NCBI GenBank assembly: GCA_036835375.1 | Contig: DAITMB010000100.1 | Coordinates: forward strand, 1-19,100 | Direction: 5' to 3' | Source of the DNA: JANQTF01 sp036835375 | Lineage (GTDB): Bacteria; Bacteroidota; Bacteroidia; J057 | Length of the DNA: 19,100 nucleotides | Shown here: positions 7,964 to 15,919 of the stretch, one piece after another | How positions within the stretch are numbered: the first letter of the stretch is position 1 | Layout of the letters: each line of letters starts with the position of its first letter | Notes under the pieces: model-generated | Seen by the model: only the letters and a program-made list of their open reading frames with translations | What the model was told of the DNA's origin: nothing | Databases searched by the model: none | Position numbers and translations under genes: made by a program

Positions 7964-7985
7964 ATTAGTTACGATCGTAACTAAT
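7964..7985. promoter_or_regulatory. 22-bp perfect palindrome, candidate operator
   Basis: ATTAGTTACGA at 7964-7974 is followed at once by its exact reverse complement (7975-7985), giving an uninterrupted 22-bp dyad in the 221-base spacer between hutH and the unknown 227-aa gene. With no loop and no T-run it is unlikely to be a terminator and looks more like a binding site for a dimeric regulator. The sequence ATAATTAGT that opens it (7961-7969) recurs at 8037-8045. Confidence 0.5.
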
Positions 7986-8125
7986 GGAGGAATATCTCGT
8001 ATTTTCTTTCCAAAAACAGTATGCGATCCTTTATTCATAATTAGTCGATATCCTAGGCATCGTGAGCAAGTCAAACGAAGTTTTGGTTTTGGGCTAAACG
8101 TTTCGCCTCCCAACATCTTTATCCA

Positions 8126-8809
8126 ATGTACAATCCAAGAATGATCGCAGAAGAGCAACTCCTCAACCAGATGATGCAAGCCGACGAGTTGGCTTCCCTC
8201 ATGGCCCGGAACGGCGGCAAAGTGCTGGACCATGTTGATTCTCAGGAAGTTGTCCAGTATGCTTCCCTTCGTGAACGCCTGCAAGAAGTTGATTTAGTGC
8301 AGGATACAACTTTTCAGGAAGCCCTAATCACCACCTACCACTTGTCAGGTAGGCGCGTGAGTAATTCCTGGAAAGAGTTGGTGTTTCAACTGATGCAGGA
8401 CAATAAAGAAAATGACGCATTCGACTTTCAGGAAGGATACTTCAAACTGTATGGAGAGCCTACCAGTACCAAACTTGGTCCGACGCAGTTCAGCGTATTG
8501 ACCAAAATTGCCAATCTCCTCCATGACAGATATCCTGTGTATGAGCCTGTAGTTGGTGATCTTCTCGGCTTCAAAAAGCCCACGAGCACCAAGGACTCTT
8601 CTCACGATCGCATGCGCGAGTACATGAATTTTTACGACCATTTGCAAGATGTCCACAAAGGGCTGATCGATCATGAAAAGGTGCAAGACTTGTTGAAAGT
8701 ATTCAAAATTCAGCACCGCGCCCATCTTGCTCATATTCCTGTCACCAAGCGAGTAGATTTTCTCATCAGATCCACCGCAGGGCTTCAATCCAAAGGGAAA
8801 CTGGTCTAA
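8126..8809 (+). CDS. hypothetical protein with a PxYD/E-type domain
   Basis: I do not recognise this 227-residue protein with confidence. It has no signal peptide or membrane segment and looks soluble and largely helical. Residues 63-92 include a TYHLSGRRVSNSWKELVFQLM segment. Residues 118-150 (GPTQFSVLTKIANLLHDRYPVYEPVVGDLLGF) resemble a domain seen in poorly described bacterial proteins, in which an S-x-x-(S/T)-K helix is followed by P-(I/V)-Y-D. This protein has Glu140 in place of the usual Asp. The C-terminal HIPVTKRVDFLIRS (203-216) also fits the end of that pattern. The gene stands alone, with a 22-bp palindrome upstream and a strong terminator 45 bases downstream. Translation could start at 8126 or at the second ATG, 8141. 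The domain resemblance is from memory of motif patterns and is not proof of function. Confidence 0.75.
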   Translation: MYNPRMIAEEQLLNQMMQADELASLMARNGGKVLDHVDSQEVVQYASLRERLQEVDLVQDTTFQEALITTYHLSGRRVSNSWKELVFQLMQDNKENDAFDFQEGYFKLYGEPTSTKLGPTQFSVLTKIANLLHDRYPVYEPVVGDLLGFKKPTSTKDSSHDRMREYMNFYDHLQDVHKGLIDHEKVQDLLKVFKIQHRAHLAHIPVTKRVDFLIRSTAGLQSKGKLV

Positions 8810-8853
8810 TTGGCCACTATCTTCGGCAGCAGTGCTTGGCAAATTTTCTTTTT

Positions 8854-8895
8854 ATCCCCATCAAGTAGAATCAATTCTCTTGATGGGGATTTTTG
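8854..8895 (+). terminator. intrinsic terminator after the 227-aa gene
   Basis: ATCCCCATCAAG (8854-8865) pairs perfectly with CTTGATGGGGAT (8879-8890). The stem can be extended inside the loop by AGAAT/ATTCT, and TTTT then G follow on the plus strand. It starts 45 bases after the 227-aa gene's stop and closes that transcription unit. Confidence 0.85.
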
Positions 8896-8945
8896 TAAGG
8901 AAGTGAAGCGGGATATTCAGACTGAAGTACTGCTTTTCAAACGCA

Positions 8946-9503
8946 CTAACGAAGATCTTTGAAGATACCAACAGAAGAGGAACATGGCATGAAACCTCTT
9001 TTCATGCAGTACCGAAATCGATGGGGAAAGGCCGCCGATACCCCTCCATCGACTTTGAGAGTGTTGACTGTGCCTTTGGGCTGATACCCCATCAGGGTCA
9101 ATGCAGCATGAGCGATGTCTTCAGGGTAGATGATGGCGTTGAGCAAATTTCGCTTGGCATGGTGAGCCAAAAGGTCTTCGACCCGAATTCCGTGGGCTTT
9201 GGCGCGGCCTTTTGCCTATTCGCCCTCCTAGATTTTACGGCCTACAATCTTAGCATCGGGATTGATCGTGTTTACGCGAATTTGATCAGGGCTCAACTCA
9301 GCGGCCAACAGCTGGGAAAGGTGCGTGTGAACGGCTTTTTGCAGTACCGTTCCAAGAAACTGAGAGCAGTAGAGAAAAAGCTCGATCCGGTTTTCGTCTG
9401 GCGCCACTGCATGCGTTTCATCCCCGAGATTTTGTGCAGGCTGGAAGGTCTTGTTTGCCATGTGAGTGGGCTGCTTGAGCCAGAGGAATGCTTGAGGGAA
9501 CAA
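8946..9503 (-). pseudogene. decayed short-chain dehydrogenase (RhaD/aldolase-dehydrogenase C-terminus)
   Basis: The minus strand holds a broken C-terminal SDR domain in a single reading frame. The upper part gives LAAELSPDQIRVNTINPDAK, the classic SDR segment after the catalytic Tyr/Lys helix. The lower part gives IIYPEDIAHAALTLMG and LKVDGGVSAAFPH, the usual C-terminus. Between them the frame is interrupted by TAG at 9228-9230 and again at 9216-9218, then continues AKGRAKAHGIRVEDL. The spacing and the ending AAFP match the bifunctional rhamnulose-1-phosphate aldolase/lactaldehyde dehydrogenase family. Upstream of about 9360 the similarity fades, the Rossmann glycine motif and the aldolase half are absent, and the reading past 9018 looks like extension beyond the original stop. 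This is a remnant and should not make a working enzyme. The SDR origin is clear, the rhamnose assignment is likely. Confidence 0.7.
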
Positions 9504-9713
9504 GGTCCGAGAGATTCTACAGAAAAGCCTCCTAATCGTGAGCGGTTGGGGCCAATCTTGCGCTTGTGGCCGCTGGCCTAGCGACCGATTGTTGGGTAAT
9601 TTGGCTGGGTTTCCGTGTGCCTTTGCCTAGAAAATCCTGTTGCAAAAGGATTCCATCCGCGAATATCTACCCACAATGCGTAATTTGCTTCCACTATTCA
9701 TTACCCTTTCCCT
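9504..9713. other. spacer before the beta-galactosidase gene
   Basis: This 210-base stretch follows the recognisable end of the dehydrogenase remnant and precedes the beta-galactosidase start. No frame on either strand gives a recognisable protein, although it could be more heavily decayed coding sequence of the same pseudogene. I find no full TAnnTTTG element here; TAATTTG occurs twice but is one base short of the consensus. Confidence 0.4.
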
Positions 9714-12700
9714 ATGCGTTTACTTCTCGCGTTGACCCTGCTGTGTTCCAGTGCCCTGGCCCAAGACTGGCAGGATATGACCATCATTGGCCGAAATAAA
9801 GTAGCTGCTCACAGTTCCGCCACCGAGTGGATTTATCCGAGTGCCGCCGCAGCTTTGGTCCAGGTACGAAACAATCTTCCCTTTCGCCAAAGCCTCAACG
9901 GTCGCTGGCGTTTCCAATTTTTGGAACGACCCGGTGATGCCCCCGAAAATTTTCACAAGCGCGAATTCTCGCATGAGAGCTGGGACGAAATTCCTGTTCC
10001 TTCTAATTGGCAAACCCTCGGCTACGGAACTCCCATTTACACCAATATCAAATATCCTTTTCCGGTCAATCCCCCCTTTGTCCCTACGGACCAAAACGAG
10101 ACGGGGCTTTACCGCACCAACTTCACCATTCCCAATACCTGGGACGGAAGACAAGTGTTTCTGCATTTTGCTGGTGTCCAGTCAGCCTGTTATGTCTATC
10201 TCAATGGCCAGGAAATCGGCTACAGCCAAGGGAGCATGACGCCCGCAGAATTTGACATTACCGACTATCTCCAACCCGGAATCAACCTTCTGGCTGTCAA
10301 GGTCATCCGCTGGTCCGATGGCTCCTACCTCGAAGACCAGGACTTTTGGCGACTCAGCGGCATCTACCGGGATGTATTTCTTTATGCCACGCCCAAGCTT
10401 CGCATCAGCGACCTTACTGCTGCGCCTAATTTTGGGGAGAGTCTCACCCAGGCATCTCTTCAGATGAAGGTGAGCCTGCAAAACGATGGAAAAAAGAGCG
10501 CTAAGGGCCATTCAGTACAGTTTACCCTCTACGACCCCAATAAATTGGTTGTGTTCGAAGCCATTCTGCCCTCCGAAGGGAGACTCAAATCAGGGGAAGA
10601 GACCGACTTTAGCTTTGGCTGGCCCGTGCCCAATCCCTTGCTCTGGAGCGCCGAAGACCCACAACTCTACACCCTGATCGTGCAGTTGCTGGATAAAAAA
10701 ATGGCTACGATGGAAATCATCAGCACCAAAGTGGGATTTCGAGAGCTGAAAATCGAAGGGGGGCAATTCCTCGTCAATCGGCAACCGATTCTTATTCAAG
10801 GGGTCAACCGCCACGAGACCGATCCCAAGACAGGGCGCAGCATCTCGGAGGCCAGCATGAGAAAAGACATCGAATTGATGAAGCAGCACAACATCAATGC
10901 CGTGAGGACCTCCCACTATCCCAACCATCCTCGCTGGTATGAACTCTGCGATGAATACGGCCTCTACGTTTGGGATGAGGTGAACCTAGAGACCCACGAC
11001 CTATGGACCAACTACAACTATCAGGTCGGAGACAGTGCAGCGTGGAAGGACGCCCTCGTGGACCGGGCTGTGTCAATGGCAGAGCGAGACAAAAATCATG
11101 CTTCCATCGTCACTTGGTCCCTCGGTAACGAGTGCGGATGGGGAGCCAATTTCGATGCCATGGCCGCCGCCATCCGTGCCATTGACGACACCCGCCCCAT
11201 TCACTTGGAAAGTCGCATGCCGCCCTACGCCAACAATCTCACACACTACGACATCATGTCGAATATGTATGCCTCCATCGAATGGATGAAGGAAATGACG
11301 GCAATGGACACCACCCGACCGGTGATTCTGTGCGAATACGCCCACGCCATGGGCAACTCTCTCGGGAACTTTTATCAATACTGGGACGCATTTCGAGATC
11401 CCGCTTATCCGCGCCTACAGGGCGGATTCATCTGGGACTGGGCGGACCAAGCCTTGCAGAAAGAAGCACCCGATGGCACCGTGTTCTTTGCCTATGGAGG
11501 CGACTTCGGCGATCAGCCCAATGATGGGAACTTTTGCATGAATGGCTTGGTCTTCCCCGACCGCAGTCCACACCCGGCCCTCCAAGAAGTGAAGTATGTC
11601 CAACAACCAGTAGAGGTCACGTGGAACAACCTCGCCAATCGCGAGATCATGGTCAGCAACCGCCATTTTTTTACTGACCTCTCCTACCTCTCCCTCAACT
11701 GGTTTCTACTAATTGACGGCGAGAAAAAGTTCTCGGGAACCCTTGGTAGCCAAGCCATTCGCCCGCAAAGTAGCCAGGTGATCGGCATTCCCCTTCCCGA
11801 AATGGTCCTTGATTCCGACAAAGAATACCTCCTTCAGTGCACATTTACTTTGCGTGAAGACACCCGCTACGCACGCAAGGACTATGAAGTGGCTTGGGTC
11901 CAACTCCCCATTCAGGCAGGCAGTTGGGACGAAAAGAGGTCCACCACACCCGGAGAATGGGAGGTGACGTCCACCAGCGATGGCTTGTCGATTCGTTCTG
12001 GCGCGAATCTCTGGCAAGTAAATCTCAAAACAGGGGACCTTCAGAGCTGGAAAAAGGATGGCGTAGAATTGCTCGCAGAAGGCCCCCAACCGAATCTCTG
12101 GCGTGCCCCGACGGACAATGACCTTGGTGGAGGTGCTGCCAGCTTTGCCAGCCGATGGATTGACTTTGGCATGGATCAGCTCCAGACAGTCGTGACAGAA
12201 GTCAACGAGATGGAACTCAAAGACAACCGCTGGCTCGTGGCGACAGAAGGAATGCTGGCAGGCAAAACAGAAGGCATTCGATTTGAGCGCGATTTGATTT
12301 TTGGTGAAAATGGAGAACTGCAAATTGTGATGTCCTATAAAGTACCGGAATCTGCGCCGCCACTGCCTCGGATCGGCTTGAAGATGGCGTTGAATCCCGC
12401 GTTGACGCAATTTGCTTGGTATGGCCGTGGCCCACACGAATCCTATTGGGATCGCAAGTCAGGTGCAGCCATGGGCATATGGAAGGGAAGCGTGGCAGAT
12501 CAATTCGTGCCCTATGGCAGGCCGCAAGAATACGGCAACAAGACTGACATGCGCTGGGCAGAACTTCAAAATTCTCAAGGCGATGGCCTGCGGATACAAG
12601 CACTTTCGGGACATCCTTTGAATGTGAGCGTTCAGCCCTATCATCTGGACAAATTGACCCAAGCCCGCCACCCTCATGAGCTTGAGCTAGACGACAAGAT

Positions 12701-12827
12701 CTGGCTCTACCTCGATTGGCAGCAAATGGGCTTGGGAGGTGACGACAGCTGGAGTCCGCGCACACATCCGGAATTTTTACTAAAGGAGCTCGAATACCAT
12801 TGGACCGTGATTCTTAGCGCGAAATAG
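9714..12827 (+). CDS. beta-galactosidase, glycoside hydrolase family 2, secreted
   Basis: A 1037-residue LacZ-type enzyme that releases terminal beta-galactose. The N-terminus MRLLLALTLLCSSALAQ is a signal peptide with probable cleavage after residue 16, so unlike E. coli LacZ it should act in the periplasm or outside. The GH2 order is complete: jelly-roll sugar-binding domain (about 50-230), two immunoglobulin-like domains around the (beta/alpha)8 barrel (about 345-640), and a C-terminal Bgal small-chain domain (about 760-1035, with WRAPTDND and YGRGPHESYWDRK). The acid/base is Glu473 in SLGNECGWG and the nucleophile is Glu541 in ILCEYAHAMGNS. RTSHYPNHPRWYELCD, DEVNLETH and GFIWDWADQ are also conserved. 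Length agrees with the family. No SusC/SusD pair or regulator is beside it, but it adjoins a decayed sugar-catabolism gene. Natural substrates may be plant or algal galactosides rather than lactose. Confidence 0.94.
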   Translation: MRLLLALTLLCSSALAQDWQDMTIIGRNKVAAHSSATEWIYPSAAAALVQVRNNLPFRQSLNGRWRFQFLERPGDAPENFHKREFSHESWDEIPVPSNWQTLGYGTPIYTNIKYPFPVNPPFVPTDQNETGLYRTNFTIPNTWDGRQVFLHFAGVQSACYVYLNGQEIGYSQGSMTPAEFDITDYLQPGINLLAVKVIRWSDGSYLEDQDFWRLSGIYRDVFLYATPKLRISDLTAAPNFGESLTQASLQMKVSLQNDGKKSAKGHSVQFTLYDPNKLVVFEAILPSEGRLKSGEETDFSFGWPVPNPLLWSAEDPQLYTLIVQLLDKKMATMEIISTKVGFRELKIEGGQFLVNRQPILIQGVNRHETDPKTGRSISEASMRKDIELMKQHNINAVRTSHYPNHPRWYELCDEYGLYVWDEVNLETHDLWTNYNYQVGDSAAWKDALVDRAVSMAERDKNHASIVTWSLGNECGWGANFDAMAAAIRAIDDTRPIHLESRMPPYANNLTHYDIMSNMYASIEWMKEMTAMDTTRPVILCEYAHAMGNSLGNFYQYWDAFRDPAYPRLQGGFIWDWADQALQKEAPDGTVFFAYGGDFGDQPNDGNFCMNGLVFPDRSPHPALQEVKYVQQPVEVTWNNLANREIMVSNRHFFTDLSYLSLNWFLLIDGEKKFSGTLGSQAIRPQSSQVIGIPLPEMVLDSDKEYLLQCTFTLREDTRYARKDYEVAWVQLPIQAGSWDEKRSTTPGEWEVTSTSDGLSIRSGANLWQVNLKTGDLQSWKKDGVELLAEGPQPNLWRAPTDNDLGGGAASFASRWIDFGMDQLQTVVTEVNEMELKDNRWLVATEGMLAGKTEGIRFERDLIFGENGELQIVMSYKVPESAPPLPRIGLKMALNPALTQFAWYGRGPHESYWDRKSGAAMGIWKGSVADQFVPYGRPQEYGNKTDMRWAELQNSQGDGLRIQALSGHPLNVSVQPYHLDKLTQARHPHELELDDKIWLYLDWQQMGLGGDDSWSPRTHPEFLLKELEYHWTVILSAK

Positions 12828-12830
12828 GTT

Positions 12831-12850
12831 TTTCGAGAATGTTCTCGAAA
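12831..12850. terminator. hairpin between convergent genes
   Basis: TTTCGAGAA (12831-12839) and TTCTCGAAA (12842-12850) form a perfect 9-bp inverted repeat with a two-base centre, lying in the 28 bases between the convergent beta-galactosidase and adaptor genes. Placement suggests a shared terminator, but neither side has a free T-run after the stem, so its strength is doubtful. Confidence 0.4.
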
Positions 12851-12855
12851 TCGCC

Positions 12856-14574
12856 TTACTGGATCACATCTCTCGTTTCGCCGCACTTTAACATCGAAGC
12901 CCCGAAGTAGGGATTGCGAATTTCGGGTTCTTTGCTGAGCCAGAATGCACCCTTGTCGCCGTCAGCCATTGGGCAGTACTGGTAATAGTAGGGTTGGGCT
13001 TGACTGCCTATTTGCCGCAGGCTGTGATACATCGCCAAGCTGAGCGTTGCCAATGTTTTGCGCTGGTCCTCCAGCGAGGCGTTGATCGAGATGGTCCGAA
13101 GCCCTGATTCAATGGTGGATGCCTCCGCTTTCCATGCCCCCAGCAAGGGTGCCGACAAGCCAGATAGCTCCACGTTGGCTAGCGCTTGGAGGCCAGCCTT
13201 TGCGGCAACTGTGGCTTTGCTTGCGTCGCTCTCGACCAGGGCTTCGGTGAGTTGAAGGTACCGATCTACTACCGCTTCTACCTGCTGCCGAAAGGCTGGT
13301 GGGATGTTGCCCTCCAAAGCGACTGCTTTGGCATCACTCATCGGGTCATTCATCATGCTTCGTTTGCCTGCGATCTGCGCTGCGGCATCCACCTTGAAAG
13401 TGCCTTGGGTCACCAATTCTTCTCCTTCCCGAAGGCCTTCCTTCACCACGTAAAAGGCACCCGCTTCGCTCCCAAGGGTGATTTCTCGCATCATAAACAC
13501 AGATTCACTGCGATTGGGCTGCTTCACATACACCACAGCCCGATCACCTGTCCACAGCACGGCACTTCTCGGAATGAGTAGCGCGTTGGCGAGCGACGGG
13601 AGGGTCGCCTCAAGTTGGGCAGTGACAAACATGCCAGGCTTGAGGCGTTGTCCTGCGTTGGTCAGGGGGATCCTTGCCACTGCGACCCGGGTCTGCGGAT
13701 CAATGATCGGAGATATGAAACTCACTTTTCCACGAAATGTATCGCCCGGCAGGGCGGCTATCGAGATGTCCACTGGCGCACCCATGCGAATCCAGGCCAA
13801 GTCAGCCTCATACACGTCCAACTCGATCCACAGCTGGCCCAAGTCCATCACCTCAAACATGGGCATACCTTCCTGCACGTAATCTCCCACAGCGACCAAC
13901 CGCTGGGTGACCGTCCCGGTGCGCGGAGCCACAATCTCAAATTTCACTGCGCCGGAATCATCTCTTGCCAGTAGATCGATTTGCGTCTCGCTGAGCCCCC
14001 ACAGCTGGAGCTTTCTTCGGGCAGCTTGATAGAGCTGGGGAGAAGTGCTCTGAAACCCCACGGTCTGGACCAACTCTCGCTGGGCAGCCAGCAGTTCGGG
14101 AGAATAGACCGACGCCAATGACTGGCCTTTTTTCACGGCTTGCCCGGTGAAGTTGACGTGCAAGGCTTCTATTCGGCCCGGAAAACGAGCCGTTGCGACA
14201 GAAATACGGGTTTCGTCGGGGCGCACCTTGCCAGTGAGCCTCAGGTTGCGGGTGGCTGCCGCTGTGGTGACCACGCTGGTCTGGATCTCCGAGAGCCGCA
14301 GCGCAGCCTCGCTGAGGAGTAACTCGCCAGGATTCAAATTGCTGCCGATCATGCTGCTGAGCAGGATGAGGTCCATGCCGCAGATGGGACAGTCACCCGG
14401 CTCACTCATTCGCACTTGGGGATCCATGGAGCAGGTCCAAACCGTTTTACCATCGACCTCAGTCGCGATGTGATCGTGGTCTGCGTGTGAGTCAGCATCA
14501 TTCCCGCCAAAAAAAATCCAACCAAGGAAAAGACCCAAAAGGAGAAATGCGAGAAAGGGAAGGTATTTTTTCAT
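12856..14574 (-). CDS. heavy-metal RND efflux adaptor, CusB-like, with extra metal-binding domains
   Basis: A 572-residue periplasmic adaptor linking the inner-membrane pump to the outer-membrane channel. It begins MKKYLPFLAFLLLGLFLGWI, a membrane anchor or uncleaved signal, then a His/Asp-rich stretch (DSHADHDH). A heavy-metal-binding domain follows with CSMDPQ (Cys48) and CPICGM (62-67). The core holds the usual barrel, lipoyl and helical-hairpin parts, including GRIEALHVNFTGQAVKKGQ and IVAPRTGTV. The last 150 or so residues form a DUF3347-type domain ending YYYQYCPMADGDKGAFW (529-545) and NPYFGASMLKCGE, with further Cys and Met ligands. The domain set favours copper or silver over zinc/cobalt/cadmium. 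ATG 14574 places the anchor at the N-terminus; the frame is open to 14664 but that would overlap the channel gene. It is the third gene of the operon, 43 bases after the channel gene. Confidence 0.92.
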   Translation of the reverse strand: MKKYLPFLAFLLLGLFLGWIFFGGNDADSHADHDHIATEVDGKTVWTCSMDPQVRMSEPGDCPICGMDLILLSSMIGSNLNPGELLLSEAALRLSEIQTSVVTTAAATRNLRLTGKVRPDETRISVATARFPGRIEALHVNFTGQAVKKGQSLASVYSPELLAAQRELVQTVGFQSTSPQLYQAARRKLQLWGLSETQIDLLARDDSGAVKFEIVAPRTGTVTQRLVAVGDYVQEGMPMFEVMDLGQLWIELDVYEADLAWIRMGAPVDISIAALPGDTFRGKVSFISPIIDPQTRVAVARIPLTNAGQRLKPGMFVTAQLEATLPSLANALLIPRSAVLWTGDRAVVYVKQPNRSESVFMMREITLGSEAGAFYVVKEGLREGEELVTQGTFKVDAAAQIAGKRSMMNDPMSDAKAVALEGNIPPAFRQQVEAVVDRYLQLTEALVESDASKATVAAKAGLQALANVELSGLSAPLLGAWKAEASTIESGLRTISINASLEDQRKTLATLSLAMYHSLRQIGSQAQPYYYQYCPMADGDKGAFWLSKEPEIRNPYFGASMLKCGETRDVIQ

Positions 14575-14617
14575 GATGAAAAGCTTATGTCGAAATTGGG
14601 AGTTGGAAAGAAAAGAA

Positions 14618-15919
14618 TCATTCTCCCAATGATGATTGAAGGAGGGGGCCGCCGCTGAGGGCAAAGATGGCTGCCACGGAGCGATGCTGAAGGAGAGAAG
14701 CCCGAGTTAAGTTAAATTGAAATTCCAGCCATTGATTTTCAGTCCGAATCAGGTCTTCGAAGCCAGTATTTTCTACACTGTATTGCTGGAGTTGCAGGTC
14801 AAGGGTCTGCTCCACCAAAATGGTTTGGCGCTCGTAGAGAGCGATTTTTCGTTCGGCTTCGCGGTATTGCTGGAATAAGCCTGAGAGTTCTTGGCGCAAG
14901 GTAAAGCTCAGGTCATCTGAGAGCGAGTGAAGCTGAGCCCGGCGCAGGCTAGCCTCTTGGTTGGCCGCCCGAAAAGCCTCTTGCTGAAGCGGGATCCGAA
15001 TACCTGCCTGCACTTGCAAAATGTCCCGGCCATTTTGATCGGGATTAGCATCGCTCCGTTCGCCGACCATCACGTAGCCGATTCCCACTGTGAAACTGGG
15101 TTTTCTCTCCCGATCCGCCAGGGCTGATCGCGCCGCCCACAGCTGGTCTTGATATTCGAGTTGATCAAACGCCGGATGATGTTGTTCTACCAGCAGCCAA
15201 GTCGCATCCTCCTGTTGTGACCACTGCACTGCTGGAAGTGAATCGGGGATCATCACCTCAACTATGGACTGTCCGACCCAGCGTGACAACGCAGACAAAA
15301 GCGGTCCCCGGCGGTCGCTTAGGGTCGCGAGTTGTTCCTCCAACGAATTGATCTCTACCCGTAAGCGAAGCACTTCGGAAAGGCTCACCCTCCCCGTTTC
15401 GTAGCGCACATCGATCAACTCAGCCAAGGTCTCCCACCGAGCCTTTTGTCCTTGTAACAGCCTTTCTTCCGCCGCGAGTTCTACCAAGTCAAAATACACC
15501 CCGCTGAGTTCGCGGTACACGTCCAGCCGTAACGCTTTTTCTTCGGCGCCAGCCATTTGGGGATAAAATCGTGCGATGTCGCGTTTGGCTTCTATGGTGC
15601 CAAACCAAGGCAGTGTCTGCATGATCGATAAGCCACCCAGCTGCGGTCCCAGCCGCGTCTCCACAGGCAAGGCAAACGCCTGGAAGGTGAGCATAGGATC
15701 TGGAAGGTATGCTGATTGGCGGACGCGTGTATCCTCTGCCAAAACCATGTCACGCTGGGCTGCCAGGCCCGGGTGATGGTCCAAGGCTCGTCGATACCAA
15801 GTCTCCAGGCTTTGTGCGGACACCGCGTCTGCTGACCAAAGTAAAGACAAGAGCAAAGTGACCTTCAATCGCAAGGAAGTAGGCAAAAAGAAGCAAAAGG
15901 AATGCATAGGAGGGGTCAT
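14618..15919 (-). CDS. outer-membrane efflux channel, TolC/CusC-like
   Basis: A 433-residue outer-membrane efflux protein of the TolC superfamily. After a signal peptide (hydrophobic stretch about 18-30, likely cleavage in AVSAQ near residue 35), the mature part is two repeats rich in long amphipathic helices, e.g. YFDLVELAAEERLLQGQKARWETLAELIDVRYETGRVSLSEVLRLR with its repeat YREAERKIALYERQTILVEQTLDLQLQQYSVENTGFEDLI. TolC trimers form a beta-barrel in the outer membrane with a helical tunnel across the periplasm. There is no lipobox Cys, unlike E. coli CusC. Its ATG overlaps the stop of the permease gene by four bases (ATGA at 15916-15919), showing translational coupling; an alternative start lies at 15907. 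With the adaptor downstream it completes a tripartite metal exporter. Confidence 0.92.
   Translation of the reverse strand: MTPPMHSFCFFLPTSLRLKVTLLLSLLWSADAVSAQSLETWYRRALDHHPGLAAQRDMVLAEDTRVRQSAYLPDPMLTFQAFALPVETRLGPQLGGLSIMQTLPWFGTIEAKRDIARFYPQMAGAEEKALRLDVYRELSGVYFDLVELAAEERLLQGQKARWETLAELIDVRYETGRVSLSEVLRLRVEINSLEEQLATLSDRRGPLLSALSRWVGQSIVEVMIPDSLPAVQWSQQEDATWLLVEQHHPAFDQLEYQDQLWAARSALADRERKPSFTVGIGYVMVGERSDANPDQNGRDILQVQAGIRIPLQQEAFRAANQEASLRRAQLHSLSDDLSFTLRQELSGLFQQYREAERKIALYERQTILVEQTLDLQLQQYSVENTGFEDLIRTENQWLEFQFNLTRASLLQHRSVAAIFALSGGPLLQSSLGE

Noticed and set aside
7931..7984. 17-codon open frame beginning ATGAAGCGAGG and ending in the palindrome
   Set aside because: Too short and without any supporting signal; its overlap with the dyad explains its composition.
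8987..9007. 8-bp inverted repeat GCATGAAA/TTTCATGC just past the dehydrogenase remnant
   Set aside because: A real inverted repeat, but with no T-run on either strand; at most the remains of an old terminator.
9021..9581. 186-aa plus-strand frame across the dehydrogenase remnant
   Set aside because: No recognisable domain, while the opposite strand shows clear SDR motifs; it is the shadow of the decayed gene.
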